Of a stretch of DNA of 64,000 nt, positions 10,358 through 22,002 are shown in pieces (positions within the stretch are counted from its first letter, which is position 1; each line of letters starts with the position of its first letter). The position numbers and the translations under genes were made by a program. A model generated the notes under the pieces. It had not been told where the DNA came from. It saw only the letters and a list, made by a program, of their open reading frames with translations, and did no database searches. This DNA is from Tachypleus tridentatus (lineage: Eukaryota > Arthropoda > Merostomata > Xiphosura > Limulidae), in assembly GCF_004210375.1 (NCBI RefSeq), contig NW_027467782.1, positions 23,291,276 through 23,355,275 on the forward strand, in the 5' to 3' direction.

Positions 10358-10903
10358 TTGCCTTCTGTTTCAATCTGTGTCAAAACTAGGATACACCATC
10401 ACGTGTTCTTCTGAGTGGCGCAATAAATCAACTGAAAATCTCACAACCCAATGGTTGCTTTACAGACAACGAACGCATCATCCGAGAAGAACAACCAAGG
10501 CCAAACATGACTACAATTAAAAATGCAGTTCATCGTATCATAAAGAGATTGAAATTTTGGAAAACATAAGAAGTATATTTTTAATTTGAATTAGACTTAG
10601 TAGTTACTACTTTCAACTTTATGTGTACTAATATTAACCAAATTAATAGTTTTTGCTCATGTTATTTGAGAACAGTACAATTTCCATGACTACTTCCTTG
10701 AAGTTCATAGCTTTGTGTGGAAAATTTATTTTGATGTTAAAATCACTAATTGAATAACCGTTTAAAAACAAAATTATGTAAAATTTAAATAAAGAAACAG
10801 TTACGTAATTCTGCTATTCCTCATTCTATGTTGGTGTAATGTCTTTTTTGTATCTGTAGCTCAAATAAAGATTCTTTTGAAAAAACACACGTGTGTGTGT
10901 GTG

Positions 10904-10968
10904 TTTCTTATAGTAAAGCCACATCGGCTATCTGCTGAGCCCATCCAGGGGAATCGAACCCTTGTCTT
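10904..10968 (-). mobile_element. SINE family 2 fragment
   Basis: On the minus strand the B-box part GGGTTCGATTCCCCTGG is followed by GGGCTCAGCAGATAGCCGAT and GGCTTTACTATAAGAAACAC. A (TG)n run at 10889-10903 forms the tail. The 5' head is missing. Confidence 0.75.
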
Positions 10969-12056
10969 TTTTCAGTAATATAGTGACGTACTGAAAAGGT
11001 ATGTTTTAATAGATGATTCAGTTTTAGATTGTGAAAGTATGATTTATAATAAGTACAATAATACACATTGAAACTTACACAGATTATTTCTTTTCATTTG
11101 ATCTACAGTATCGCTTTACAAATAGTAATAGTAACGATCTTACATGGAAACACCACAGTTTAGTGGGTACGTTTATTTAAATTATTTCTTAGTTATTCTT
11201 GGCGTTAGAAATTACTTTTCTGTCGTATCGAATGTACACATTATTTTCTTTTTATCAGCATAGCACATTTAAATGCCTACTAAACAGCCATATCAAATAC
11301 AAATATAAAGTCAAAGTGTTATTTAAGAGATGATTGGAGATTCTAGTTTTAGTTAAGTGAAACGTTAAAGCCATGAAATGTTAGCAGGTACTCTTTTCGT
11401 ATGTTAAAAATACTGCTTCCAAAGTCGAAGCACACTATGGAAATAAAACCCTTGTATTTAAATAAACAATAACTATTTTAGGTAAATTCTTTCTGACACA
11501 AATTTTAGGTTTATATTCACAGAAACATTTATTTTAAAAAAATGTAATTACATTATTTTGAAAGTTACGGAAATGTTATCCTGCTATTCCTCATTCTATG
11601 TTGATGTAAAATAGTTGAGAGTTCTAGATTATGAGCTGTCTGAGAAATATAAGATCAGAAAGTAAATATCGTTATCTTCCACGTTTTATAAGCCCTGTTC
11701 CTGGTTACCTATTTATAACAGATTTTGAGGAATTCAAAACTTTGTTGGTACGTTGACTGTTTAATATGAACTGAAGCAAAATTTCCAAGAATGGATTCAA
11801 TTGCGTTTCACTTTTATCTTTTGTTTTATATTTAAGCATAAAGATCTATATGTGTGCTCTGCTCACCACAGGTATCAAAACCAGGGTTCTAGCAGTGTCA
11901 ATACGCAGCACAACTATGTGTCGATAGTGGTCTTTATCTTTCATCTGTCATACCTATTTTCATTGGTGCTGGTCTTGTTTGATGTTTCTAGCTCATAAAA
12001 GAAGACTTTCTTCCAACAAAATTGTTAACCATTGGTCCTGTGAGTAGTTAGTTGAT
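10969..12056. other. No recognised feature
   Basis: AT-rich. CTGCTATTCCTCATTCTATG occurs at both 10811 and 11580, a short direct repeat. No supported gene. Confidence 0.4.
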
Positions 12057-12068
12057 TTGTTTGTTGTT

Positions 12069-12285
12069 TGTTTGTTTGGGAATTTAGCAGTGTAAGACTA
12101 GAGGGAAGGCAGCTAGTCATCACCACCCACCGCCAACTCTAGGGCTACTCTTTTACCAACGAATAGTGGGATTGACCGTAACATTATACACCCCCACGGC
12201 TGGGAGGGCGAGCATGTTTAGCGCGACGCGGGCGCGAACCTCGAATTACGACTCGCACGCCTTACGCGCTAGGCCATGCCGGGCC
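12069..12285 (-). mobile_element. SINE family 1, 3'-truncated, with 12-bp target duplication
   Basis: Reading on the minus strand gives GCCCGGCATGGCCTAGCGCG, the B-box area, the body with GGCGGTGGGTGGTGATGACT, and part of the tail. TTGTTTGTTGTT sits on both sides (12057-12068 and 12286-12297). The last approximately 50 bp of the tail are absent. Confidence 0.88.
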
Positions 12286-12297
12286 TTGTTTGTTGTT

Positions 12298-13030
12298 AAG
12301 TAGAAACATATATACACAGGAGACTGTGTAGGATCTATGAACAGACATTTAGAACAACATTTTCATTTGTAAATAATAGATAAATACTACACCAGAGTTA
12401 AAACATGTAAATACAAAAGTGGTCAAAACAGTTTAAAAAATGGAGAACGTTATTGTACGTCAGTCAAATGAATTCTGTGAACAAAAAATATCAATGTTTG
12501 TTGAATGTGTTGACCATTGTAATTATTTAGCATATGAAACCCTTTTTTACAATGAGACTTTTAAAACCTCATGGTTTTTCGTGATGTCTACCAATTTACT
12601 CTAAAAAGAGGCATATTTTCAACGTTAAACCTAAGTTTCAGTTGAATAATTTCAAAACTTTCGTCGGAACAAATTTATTTAAGAAATAGTTTTGTTTAAA
12701 TGAAAGTTAGTTTATTCATGAGTATTGATTTTGATATTCAGTGAAAGATTAATCTTACCGTTTATTAGGTAACTATAGTTGTTAAGTATTTCGTAGTATT
12801 ATTGTATTGTGTTTAAAGTTTTTATGGACACAAGCCATTTCCCACATCTTTGGTAACGTCTTGGGCTCCACATTGACCACGAAGAAAAACTAGTTATCTA
12901 CAACATGTCAGCCAAAGAGTTCGAAACACTGTCAAGAATCGACCTTAAAGAAGAGAATGATTTCTTGAAACATACAAAAAGGTTGAGAACCACTGCAATA
13001 ACAGTTCTGTGAGCCACTTTTACTCACCAG
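12298..13030. other. No recognised feature
   Basis: AT-rich DNA without a supported gene or repeat. Confidence 0.35.
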
Positions 13031-13099
13031 CTTACACTACTAAATTAGGGACGGCTAGCACAGATGGCCCTCGAGTAGCTTTGTGCGAAATTCAAAAAA
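13031..13099 (+). mobile_element. SINE family 1 tail fragment
   Basis: Only the 3' end survives: CTACTAAATTAGGGACGGCT, then GCCCTCGAGTAGCTTTGTGC and GAAATTCAAAAAAG. Consistent with heavy 5' truncation. Confidence 0.8.
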
Positions 13100-13310
13100 G
13101 AAAACAAATTTCTTATGGGAAAAATTGATTCGGTTAATGAACTGCCTTCTGAAACGGATTAATTTCGAGAACCGAGGTACCATTGTATTTGTAAATACTT
13201 AGCTGTTGTCGTTTATAGTTAAAACAATGGTTTAAACAATGTATTACGTAAATTTTTTTTTAAAAGTAATGCTTTTTTTCACTGTGTCTGTGAAAATTTT
13301 GTGAAGGAAG

Positions 13311-14205
13311 TTGACGTCATCAAATTGTAAGAAGCGAAAGTGTGTAGATGAAAACAGAAATTTTAAGCCAGAGTGGGCGGAATATTTTACATTCACCGTT
13401 AAAGGAGGTAAATCTTTATATATTACCTGCAACGTGTTACTCAGTCATTACAAAGCCAGTAACTTGAAACGCCACTATGAAAAAAATCACACAAACGTAT
13501 CGTCTGATTATCCACCTAAATCATAATTACAGAAAAAAGAATTTAACTGTGTTAAAATCATCAATAAATGGCCAGGAGATACTGTTTACAATGTTCAGTA
13601 AGGAAGTTGATACAACGAATGTAGCTAGTTTTGTTATATAATGGAATATTTCTCGTACTAAACGCCTATATTATTATGGTGAATTTGTTAACAAGAATAT
13701 CGCTGAAGTTACTGCAGTGTCACTTTCAAATAACACAAAACTTCAGTGATTAACAGCACAACCAGTAGCTTCACGCCACACTAAAGAGAGACGTATCTCC
13801 CAGATCAGCACTGAAGTCGCACGCGAAATGCAAAATGATTTAAAGAATTCTCTTGCATTCAGCTTAGCCCTTGACGAATCTACAGTCATACAAGACAACT
13901 CACAACTGGCGGTATTTATTCGTTATGTTTCCTCTGATGTAACTGTGAAAAAAATGTTGGACTTTCTGGCACTGAAAAAAAACAACTCGTGGTGTTGACA
14001 TTAAATATGCGTTTGACAGAACAAATACTGATATTCCACTGGGTAAACTCGTCAGTGTGCAACAGATGTAGCACCTGCAATGGTGGGGAAAAATGAAGGA
14101 TTAATTGCACTTATGAAAAGTGATCCCAGCTTTACAGAGTTTCTCCCTGTTCACTGTGTTATTCACTGTGAACATCTGGCAGCCAGGTGCTTCAAGCATG
14201 ATATA
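13311..14205 (+). pseudogene. Second decayed hAT transposase (BED/ZBED-like)
   Basis: Seen: 13311-13523 encodes a basic KKRKCVDENRNFKPEW leader and a BED-like segment with SNLKRHYEKNH. The first finger cysteine pair is partly lost (YITCNVLL). Later frames give RRISQISTEVAREMQNDLKN, LALDEST, LAVFIRYVSSDVTVK and, at 14045-14200, VAPAMVGKNEGLIALMKSD followed by FLPVHCVIHCEHLAARCFK. This is the usual order for ZBED5/SCAND3-type hAT proteins. Several frameshifts and a missing C-terminus make it non-functional. Its 3' end passes into dispersed repeat A. Confidence 0.82.
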
Positions 14206-14214
14206 TTGCTTGAT

Positions 14215-14800
14215 TTCTAACCAATACAAACTGAGAAAGACAACAATAAAATGTAAGCATAATATTATTGAATACTTGCATACAGTAACTAAGGAGACGA
14301 AATCTTAAAGTAAGAACCGAGCTGTGCGAAGAAAGAACTAAATTTTATGGTGAAAAGTTTCTCACCTTGCATTTCATGGGTACTTCGACCAGTACAATTT
14401 GTAGGTATAAAGTTTTGTATAAATATTTTAATTGTATATTCACATAAGATCATTCGATAAATCTGAATTAAATTCTTGAAATAAGAAACAAAAGTTGCAC
14501 ATTTTGGAAATATCATTTACGTTACTCTTAACTCTGCCAGAGGCTTAGTAATTAGTGTTAGCGAACACTGAGCTGTTTTCGATAGCGTGATTCTGAAAAC
14601 TTTTAGAAAAAAGTGAAGGTTTCTAAGAAAAAAATAAAGATTTTTTTACATCAAGTACTGCAGGGGAAAAGTATTCGGATTGTGCTGATACAAACAGTAA
14701 TTTTTTATGTATTAACTATGGTACCGTTTATTGAAAGAAGTTTTTCTCTTAAACTTCATTTCTTAAAACTATATACACTGAATTTAAGTGGTGGAAAAGA
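14215..14800 (+). repeat. Unclassified dispersed repeat, copy A (partial)
   Basis: Shares ACCAATACAAACTGAGAAAG, CAGTAACTAAGGAGAC, GTGCGAAGAAAGAAC and AGTACTGCAGGGGAAAAG with copy B at 16650-17200 and, inverted, with 35860-36480. It abuts the hAT remnant directly, so the repeat may be non-coding hAT sequence. No ORF of note. Confidence 0.75.
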
Positions 14801-15099
14801 GAAATAAAGACCTTTAGCTAGAACTGATTTACTCTGATTATTTATGTTACAATTACTTAGGTTAACAATCAGGTCGCCAGGATGAAACTAGGAATGAACG
14901 CTATTAGTCAATCAATTCAGCCTCAAATTTTGAACATGTTCACGTCGAGGAATTTGTCTTCGGTCCACTGGTACCACTTGTTTAGTACACCGGTGTATTG
15001 AACACTGGCAACAACGATCGTAAGGTAAGTAGAGTACACATTGAACTGTTTCAGTAAGTTTGTGTGTGTGTGAATGAGTTGTTGGTGTGTAGTGATTTC

Positions 15100-15186
15100 T
15101 AGGTGCCTCTCTTCTTTCACTGCTAAATTACGGACGACTAGTGAAGATAATCCTTGGGTAGCTTGGAGCCAAATTTAAAACAAACC
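15100..15186 (+). mobile_element. SINE family 1 tail fragment (diverged)
   Basis: GTGCCTCTCTTCTTTCACTG and CTAAATTACGGACGACTAGT, ending CAAATTTAAAACAAACC, match the family-1 tail with many substitutions. The head is absent. Confidence 0.65.
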
Positions 15187-15324
15187 AAGTCTCTTTAGAG
15201 AAATTTGATAAGCTGACGAAAATTTTGGTTTGGTTCTTTAAATTTGAGAAACTTTCGAATAACGTGACGAAGCTTGAATTCTGAAAAAAAGCAAATGTCA
15301 AGGTTTACTTTGACATTTAAAGTA

Positions 15325-17200
15325 AAATGTAAAAATAATTATAAATCTGTACGAACAGTTTTACTCAAAATTTATAATTTTGTAACATTTATTCAATGTA
15401 AGTCACAAAGAAATATGAAATCCATCCACACTTTCATGTTTGTTTACATGTGACCAGATTATACAGTAAACAGTTAATATTTTAAATTAATTTTAACCTC
15501 TAATCTCAAAGTCTATGGATGTGTTTGTTAACAAATCTTTATTACTTGATAGACTGAACAACCACCAATGAAGACCGACTTTCAAAGTAGCTGTAGTCAA
15601 CATCTGAATGTGATTATTTTATGTATACTGTGTGTGTTTGTTTTGAATTTCGCACAAAGCTACTCGAGGGCTATCTGTGCTAGCCGTCCCTAATTTAGCA
15701 GTGTAAGACTAGAGGGAAGGCAGCTAGTCATCACCACCCACCGCCAACTCTTGGGCTACTCTTTTACCAACGAATAGTGGGATAGACCGTCACATTATAA
15801 CGCCCCCACGGCTAAAAGGGCGAGCATGTTTGGCGCGAAGGGAATGATGCGAACCCGCGACCCTCAGATTACGAGTTGCACGCCTTAACACGCTTGGTCA
15901 TGCCGGGCCATCGTATACTGTGAACCGTGGTGTCTGCTCGTCAGTTCATCTATCTTCTGTATATGACGGGCACTCCTCGTGTTGAGTGTGAAAAGCTACG
16001 GATGAAAGTAAAGTTCAATATTAACTATTTACATAACTGTAGAACAGGTATGAAAAATGTTGACAACAAACAGGACGTTCTACACTAACTTGTTATGAGT
16101 TAATAACACTATCATATACATATCAACATGTGACGTAACGGTGTGTTATTGTTGAATGGTTCGTAATAGAACGCTTCTCATACAAATGTGGAACATTAAA
16201 CAGAAAAACAAAACCCATTTAACACATTTATTCTAGAGTGTCACACTATCGTATAGTGTTTTTATCACTGCGAGTAAATTAATTATCCTTTCAACTTTAA
16301 ACGTTTTTTTTCTCAGCAGCATCTATTTGTGTACTTTAACCTAATCATAAAACATTTTATGGTTCTCTCTATTTTTATATTTCATGTAATACAAATATAC
16401 ATATAAATCTTCAGATGACCAGTATGACTTTTCACATATCAAACTTGTTATTCTGAGATCTTCACTAACAAATTTACACACGTGATCGTGAAGAACGACC
16501 CTTTATTTACACTATGTACAACTCCTTAACTAAGTTTAAAAGGATATTTTTATTTTTATAACTCAACTTTTAACGTCTAACTTTTCCCACTTATCCCTCA
16601 CCAGTTTTATATTTCTGTTATTTTCATTCTATTTCACTTACGTCATATCTTTACAAAACTGATTCACCAGTATTGTTACACCTCCAACCAATACAAACTG
16701 TGAAAGACAACAATAAAACGGAACCACAGTATTAGTAAATATTTCTATACAGTAACTAAGGAGACCAGATATTAAAATAAAAACCAAACGGTGCGAAGAA
16801 AGAACAATATTTTGGATGAAAAGGTTTCTCACATTGCATTCCAAGGATACTTCGACAAGTACGATTTGTAGGCATAAAGTTTTGTGTAAATATTATGTTC
16901 ACATAAGGTCATTCTATAAATCTGAATTACATTTCTGAAATGAGAAACAATTACGTTACTCTAAAACCTGAGAGAGGCTTAGTAATTAGTGTTTTAGATA
17001 GCGTCGTATTGAAAAATTTAGAAAAAGTAAACATTTTCTGAAAAAAAATCATTTTACAGAAAGTACTGCAGGGGAAAAGCGTTCGGTTTGTGGTAATATA
17101 AACAGTAATTTTTTATCTGTTAAATGTGGTACCGTTTATTGAAAAAATAAGTATTTTAAGCTCCATGTCTTAAAATTATATTTATAAATTACATCAATAA
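15325..17200 (+). repeat. Unclassified dispersed repeat, copy B (about 1.9 kb)
   Basis: Matches copy C (35860-38940) on the opposite strand in several long collinear blocks. At 15340: ATAAATCTGTACGAACAGTT. At 15575: CGACTTTCAAAGTAGCTGTA. At 16040: CTGTAGAACAGGTATGAA. At 16065: ACAACAAACAGGACGTTCTA. The 3' block is 16680-17180. It holds an inserted SINE at 15633-15912. No coding capacity is visible, so it is probably a non-autonomous element or a very old one. Confidence 0.75.
15633..15912 (-). mobile_element. Full-length SINE family 1 inside repeat B, with target duplication
   Basis: A nearly complete copy: minus-strand GGCCCGGCATGACCAAGCGT head, GGGTTCGCATCATTCC B-box area, body, and tail GCTTTGTGCGAAATTCAAAA. 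GTATACTGTG occurs on both sides (15623-15632 and 15913-15922). The corresponding site in copy C (about 38430-38445) has a single ATACTGTGAACC-like junction and no SINE. Confidence 0.92.
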
Positions 17201-17228
17201 AGATGTAATCAAACCTTCAGTTTTAGTA

Positions 17229-17492
17229 CAGGGGTGGATACAGGATTTTTTTGGTAGGGGGAGTATGATCGACTAAGTAACAGTGAGTTAAACCTGACCA
17301 GAAGTAATTTTTTTTTTTTTTACTGCAGCGTAAATTTCATGAAATTCATTTAGAAACAAATAAAAGAAACATATATGACTATGAATTTTCGTTTATTGAT
17401 TTTATTCCAAAATATCAAGTTACAAGCAATCGTACACAATTTTGGTATGGTCAGTGTGGGGGATGCATCCCCCCCCTCTGTATCCATCCCTG
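17229..17492. mobile_element. Short hAT-type MITE
   Basis: Terminal inverted repeats CAGGGGTGGATACAG (17229-17243) and CTGTATCCATCCCTG (17478-17492) match at 14 of 15 positions. CAGGG ends are typical of hAT-type elements. The interior is non-coding, with a G-rich and a C-rich run near the two ends. The flanks show only a weak possible 8-bp duplication. Confidence 0.75.
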
Positions 17493-17823
17493 GTTTACTC
17501 CCAGTGAAAGTCGTGTTCTTGTTACAAGGACAGTACTTAAAATTCTGTTCTATAATGAACAAAGGTTTGTTGTACGTTTTGTAATTATTTTTGTTTTATA
17601 ATTATCTGAATTTAGAATACCAAAGTGGGAATCTTATAGATTTTTGTCTATATACTGTGATGGTTCACCTGGTGTATCATCATTACTAAGAACAACTTAA
17701 TATACTGTGATGGCTCACCTGTGACCATTATTTTACTTTCATTGGCTGTAAAACAATTATATCTCTTGCTAGCTGTATCACAACACTGTCAACCTACTAA
17801 TTTTGAAATAACATTTTAAAAAC

Positions 17824-18157
17824 GAAACTTTGTGGAATGGATGGCAACTGCCTGTTGTGGAGACACAAGGGTAGAGGACGATGTTTCAAAAATCTTCCGC
17901 CTTTTCGTCTTCAGGTCAGTGTGCGTGTGTATAGGTATTGTCAGTCTTTTATAGTGTCCCGGTGGTTTGTGAAGAGCGTGTTATGACTGATTGGATTGTC
18001 ACTGTTTCTCCACAATCCACCAGGACACTATAAAAGACTGACAACATCTACACACACACATACTGGCCTAAAGACAAAAATCGGAAGATGTTCAAAACGT
18101 CGTCCAAAACACTTGTTTTTCCACCACAGGCAGTTGCAGTCCATTCTTCAAAGTTTC
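17824..18157. mobile_element. Fold-back (long palindromic) element
   Basis: The arms 17824-17976 and 18005-18157 are inverted copies of about 150 bp at roughly 80% identity with a spacer of about 28 bp. AGTCTTTTATAGTGTCC pairs exactly with GGACACTATAAAAGACT. Each arm, read outward on its own strand, has a CTGAAGAC / GAAAC-like section and GGCAGTTGC. It could be an inverted pair of element ends (for example Penelope-type) or a fold-back transposon. Confidence 0.8.
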
Positions 18158-18445
18158 ATCATGAATACTTTGCCTAAACAAAGAATGTTTTAAAAACTTC
18201 ACAACTTTAGAAAGTAAAAAAACATACAATTAGTAAAACCTTAAACAAATATTATCAGTATCTTTAAAGTTTGGATAGGGTTTCAGATTCAAACTGAAAT
18301 AACTATTAAAACATCATGTGTTATTGTTTATGAACAACACTGATCACGTTTAACTTAAAGACAATTACTTATGAAAACTAAAAGGAAGAGCTGGAGTGAA
18401 ACTATTAGTTAATGTTTAATAACGTGCACTAATATATACTAACAG

Positions 18446-18610
18446 TCACTTGTAAAAAATAAGGCATACTTGAACATGAACTTTGAGTCTATGAAATAGA
18501 TTCAATAGAGGCTGTTGACAAAACTTTGAACTCCATACATTTCTTAAGGTTGTCCCTGCAGTTACCCATTGTTTGGAATCTATTCTTTCATGTTTAATAG
18601 GAACTCCACA
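18446..18610 (-). CDS. Candidate 3' exon of an unidentified minus-strand gene
   Basis: A good acceptor (TACTTTTCAG) precedes an open frame of 54 residues starting CGVPIKHERIDSKQWVTAG and containing LRNVWSSKFCQQPLL, ending TGA at 18446-18448. The start phase is 0, matching the phase-0 donor of the exon at 20836-21101. An internal donor (CAA|GTATGC near 18466) is possible, so this may not be the last exon. No polyadenylation signal is clear just downstream. Protein family not recognised. Confidence 0.55.
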   Translation of the reverse strand, partial: CGVPIKHERIDSKQWVTAGTTLRNVWSSKFCQQPLLNLFHRLKVHVQVCLIFYK

Positions 18611-19639
18611 CTGAAAAGTATATACATATATGTATTAAGTTTCCTTATTTTGTAATTTTTCACTAATTTATAGCTGAGTATTACTAAGAAAAAAATTTTA
18701 TACATTAAAAATTGTCTTACCACCTCTTAATTTTCTTATACAATTTTAAAATGGTTTCATTTTAAAATAACATGATCAAAACATATTTTTCAGATTAAAA
18801 TTTAACTCTTCAAGTACAGGTGTGATCATTTTGACCAATCTTGTAACCACCATGATATAGCTTTAAATTTGCTGAGTGCACCTTCATGAAATAAAAAAAA
18901 GAAGTAAATATTACATGCTTATTGTACACAAAAAGAAATCACATTTTTAATAAAGTATTTTTATAAATGATCTGAGCTTACAACAGCATTACTAAGTCAG
19001 TCCAAGTACAAAATGATTTTTTCATGTTAGCAACAAAATAATATTTGACACCTGTGATGGAGAGAACACAGATAGCCCTTTGTGCTTGATAACAAACAAC
19101 ATTTCTGAAATGACTTTATATTATAATAAAGAGTAATACACTATTCATTTCAACAACCACAGCTAATACCTTACAAACCTCCTAGTCATTTAGATTTAAC
19201 AAAAAAGCAATTAACCCAGTTCTGTGTAAAAAAATTATCAAATTACAAGCATGTACAATCAAATTATAGTACTACTGATGCAATATCTATAAACTTTGTC
19301 CACTCAGAACCCTTGGCTAGAGCTTTATAATAACCTGCAGGTTTAACCTATAACACATTTGAATTTTTAAAATGCCTAAATTAAAGCACACTTCTTCAGC
19401 TCAGCAGGTTAACAGCCAAAACCAGGAAAATATGTAGTCCTAAAATAAGATCCATAAATTAATATACAGTTGACCAAGTAAGAATATATCTTTTAGTATA
19501 CATTTCTTTAATTAATATACAGTTGACGAAGTAAGAATATGTCTCTTAATATACATTTCTTTTAACGTTTCAGCCTATATCAATTTATTAAAAATATTTG
19601 AAAATAACTTAAAAATATAAAGTTAAAACACTAATCAGT
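18611..19639. other. AT-rich, probably intron
   Basis: Lies between two phase-compatible minus-strand exons. No features seen apart from a short duplicated AATATACAGTTGAC segment at 19461 and 19515. Confidence 0.4.
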
Positions 19640-20491
19640 CAATACTTAAAGGAGATGACGAAATGTTCATAAGAAACGTTAATACTTAAAGGAGATGACG
19701 AAATGTTCATAAGAAACGTTAATACTTAAAGGAGATGACCAAATCTACATAAGAAAGGTTAATACTTAAAGGATATAACCAAATGCACATTAGAAATGTT
19801 AATACTTAAAGGAAATGACCAAATGCACATAAGAAACGTTAATACTTAAAGGAGATGACCAAATGTTCATAAGAAACGTTAATACTTAAAGGAGATGACC
19901 AAATGTCCATAAGAAACGTTAATACTTAAAGGAGATGACCAAATGTCCATAAGAAACGTTAATACTTAAAGGAGATGACCAAATGTTCATAAGAAATGTT
20001 AATACTTAGAGGAAATGACCAAATGCACATAAGATACGTTAATACTTAAAGGAGATGACCAAATGTACATAATAAACGTTAATACTTAAAGGAAATGACC
20101 AAATGTACATAATAAACGTTAATACTTAAAGGAGATGACCAAATGCACATAAGAAACGTTAATACTTAAAGGAGATGACCAAATGCACATAGGAAACGTT
20201 AATACTTAAAGGAGATGACCAAATGCACATAAGAAACGTTAATACTTAAAAATGCACATAGGAAACGTTAATACTTAAAGGAAATAACCAAATGCACACA
20301 AGAAACGTTAATACTTAAAGGAGATGACCAAATGTACATAATAAACGTTAATACTTAATGGAGATGACCAAATGCACATAGGAAAGGTTAATACTTAAAG
20401 GAGATGACCAAATGCACATAAGAAAGGTTAATACTTGAAGGAAATAACCAAATGCACACAAGAAACGTTAATACTTAAAGGAGATGACCAA
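19640..20491. repeat. Minisatellite, 40 bp x about 21
   Basis: The unit is about AATACTTAAAGGAGATGACC plus AAATGCACATAAGAAACGTT. The period is exactly 40 bp except for one copy at about 20241 that is 11 bp shorter. Variants fall in GTTCAT/GCACAT/GTACAT and AAGAAA/AATAAA/AGGAAA subtypes that alternate, suggesting local amplification. Being contiguous, without spacers, it is not CRISPR-like. Confidence 0.97.
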
Positions 20492-20835
20492 TTGAAAAAC
20501 TTTCAATCCAATGATAAAACTATTACCTCAATTCATTTTTAAGGATTATGTCTAATAACTTTTTATCAATATTTGGTTCACTTACTGTTGCAGTGAATGC
20601 TTTACAAATCTCATAATCAGTTTAGAACTTGTACATTTTAACAGTTATAGAACTGATAAAAAAAATCTCTGTAACAATGAAAGTTAAAATTATTTTTTAT
20701 TCCACTTTTATGAAACAAGCAAAGTTTATCAAGTAGAGTAAAACAGTTATATAATAAATATGATGTTATAATTATAACAAAAAACTTTGCTCTAATTAGA
20801 ATGATCAGTTGTAAAGAAAAAAGTTATACAATTAC

Positions 20836-21101
20836 CACATTAGGTCTGCTATCTTTTATAATCCTCTTGTTGGTTTCTAGATAGTTGATATTGTACTTCT
20901 GAAAGAACTTCACACATTCATCCTTTAAGTAGTCTAAAAGGGAAGAGTCTTCATCTTGTATTTGGTCCCACAGATGCAAGTTCTCCTTAATGGTAACTTC
21001 TTGGTACTCTTTAAATTGACAACAACAGTGTTCTAACTGTTCTTGGAATAGTGGTGGTAAACATTCCAAAGGAAATACGGCATGACTACCATACTGCTTT
21101 C
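20836..21101 (-). CDS. Candidate internal exon, unidentified protein
   Basis: The acceptor TTTTTTATCTAG is followed by 2 nt and 88 codons, then donor GTAATT at 20831-20835. The residues look strongly coding: YGSHAVFPLECLPPLFQEQ, LEHCCCQFKEYQEVTIKE, LHLWDQIQDEDSSLLDYL and KFFQKYNINYLETNKRI. It is rich in charged and aromatic residues with predicted helices, like an alpha-helical scaffold. It ends in phase 0, compatible with the exon at 18446-18610. The upstream ATG at 21183 is intronic. I do not recognise the family. Confidence 0.65.
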
Positions 21102-21317
21102 CTAGATAAAAAACTAGCAACATGAGCACAAACACTGTTCGAGTTTGATATACATTGAAAAACAAACACAGTATGTGTACCATGTTCTAAAAACAATATG
21201 AGCAAAGTAATCAACTATGATAGACATTCCAAACTACTATACTACTGGATTTATTATAAAACGTATCACTAGTTCTGAAAACAGAGCCAGTTACTAACAG
21301 TTATTTGTAAGATATCA

Positions 21318-21890
21318 GTGATAAAAACCATATTCACAGCTAAATGGTTGAGAGCAACAACAGTAGATGTCAGTAGTGGCTGTATACAAGATATAAATGG
21401 TAAAACCATGTTCATAGATACAGAGTTGAGAACAACAATAGACGTCAGTAATGGCTGTAAACAAGATATAAATGGTGAAAACCATGTTCATAGATACAGA
21501 GTTGAGAACAACAACAGATGTCAGTAATGGCTGTATACAAAATAAAAATGGTAAAAACCATGTTCATAGATACAGAGTTGAGAACAACAATAGACGTCAG
21601 TAACGGCTGTATACAAAATATAAATGGTAAAAACCATGTTCATAGATACAGAGTTGAAAACAACAATAGATGTCAGTAACAGCTGTATACAAAATATAAA
21701 TGGTAAAAACCATGTTTATAGATACAGTGTTGAGAACAACAGTAGGTGTCAGTAATGGCTGTATACAAAATATAAATGGTAAAAACCATGTTCATAGATG
21801 CAGTGTTGAGAACAACAGTATGTGTCAGTAATGGCTGTATGCAAGATATAAATGATAAAAACCATATTAGGACTACAGGGTTGAAAAACA
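21318..21890. repeat. Minisatellite, 76 bp x 7
   Basis: GTCAGTA recurs at 21369, 21444, 21520, 21596, 21672, 21748 and 21824 (75 then 76 bp). The unit contains GGCTGTATACAAAATATAAA, ACCATGTTCATAGATACAG and TTGAGAACAACA. ORFs on both strands here follow the repeat and are not genes. Confidence 0.95.
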
Positions 21891-22002
21891 AGAACAAGTT
21901 AAAACCTGAATTTCACATTTTTGAAAAATGGATTTTATGCACAATTAAAATCTAAAACACTAATATTCCACAACTGACAGAACACTAAATGCCTGAAAAG
22001 TA

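Noticed and set aside
19640-20491. Regular 40-bp repeats as a CRISPR array
   Set aside because: Units are contiguous with no unique spacers, and the DNA is eukaryotic. It is a minisatellite.
21673-21897. Minus-strand ORF with repeated VLNTASMNMVF
   Set aside because: Product of the 76-bp minisatellite.
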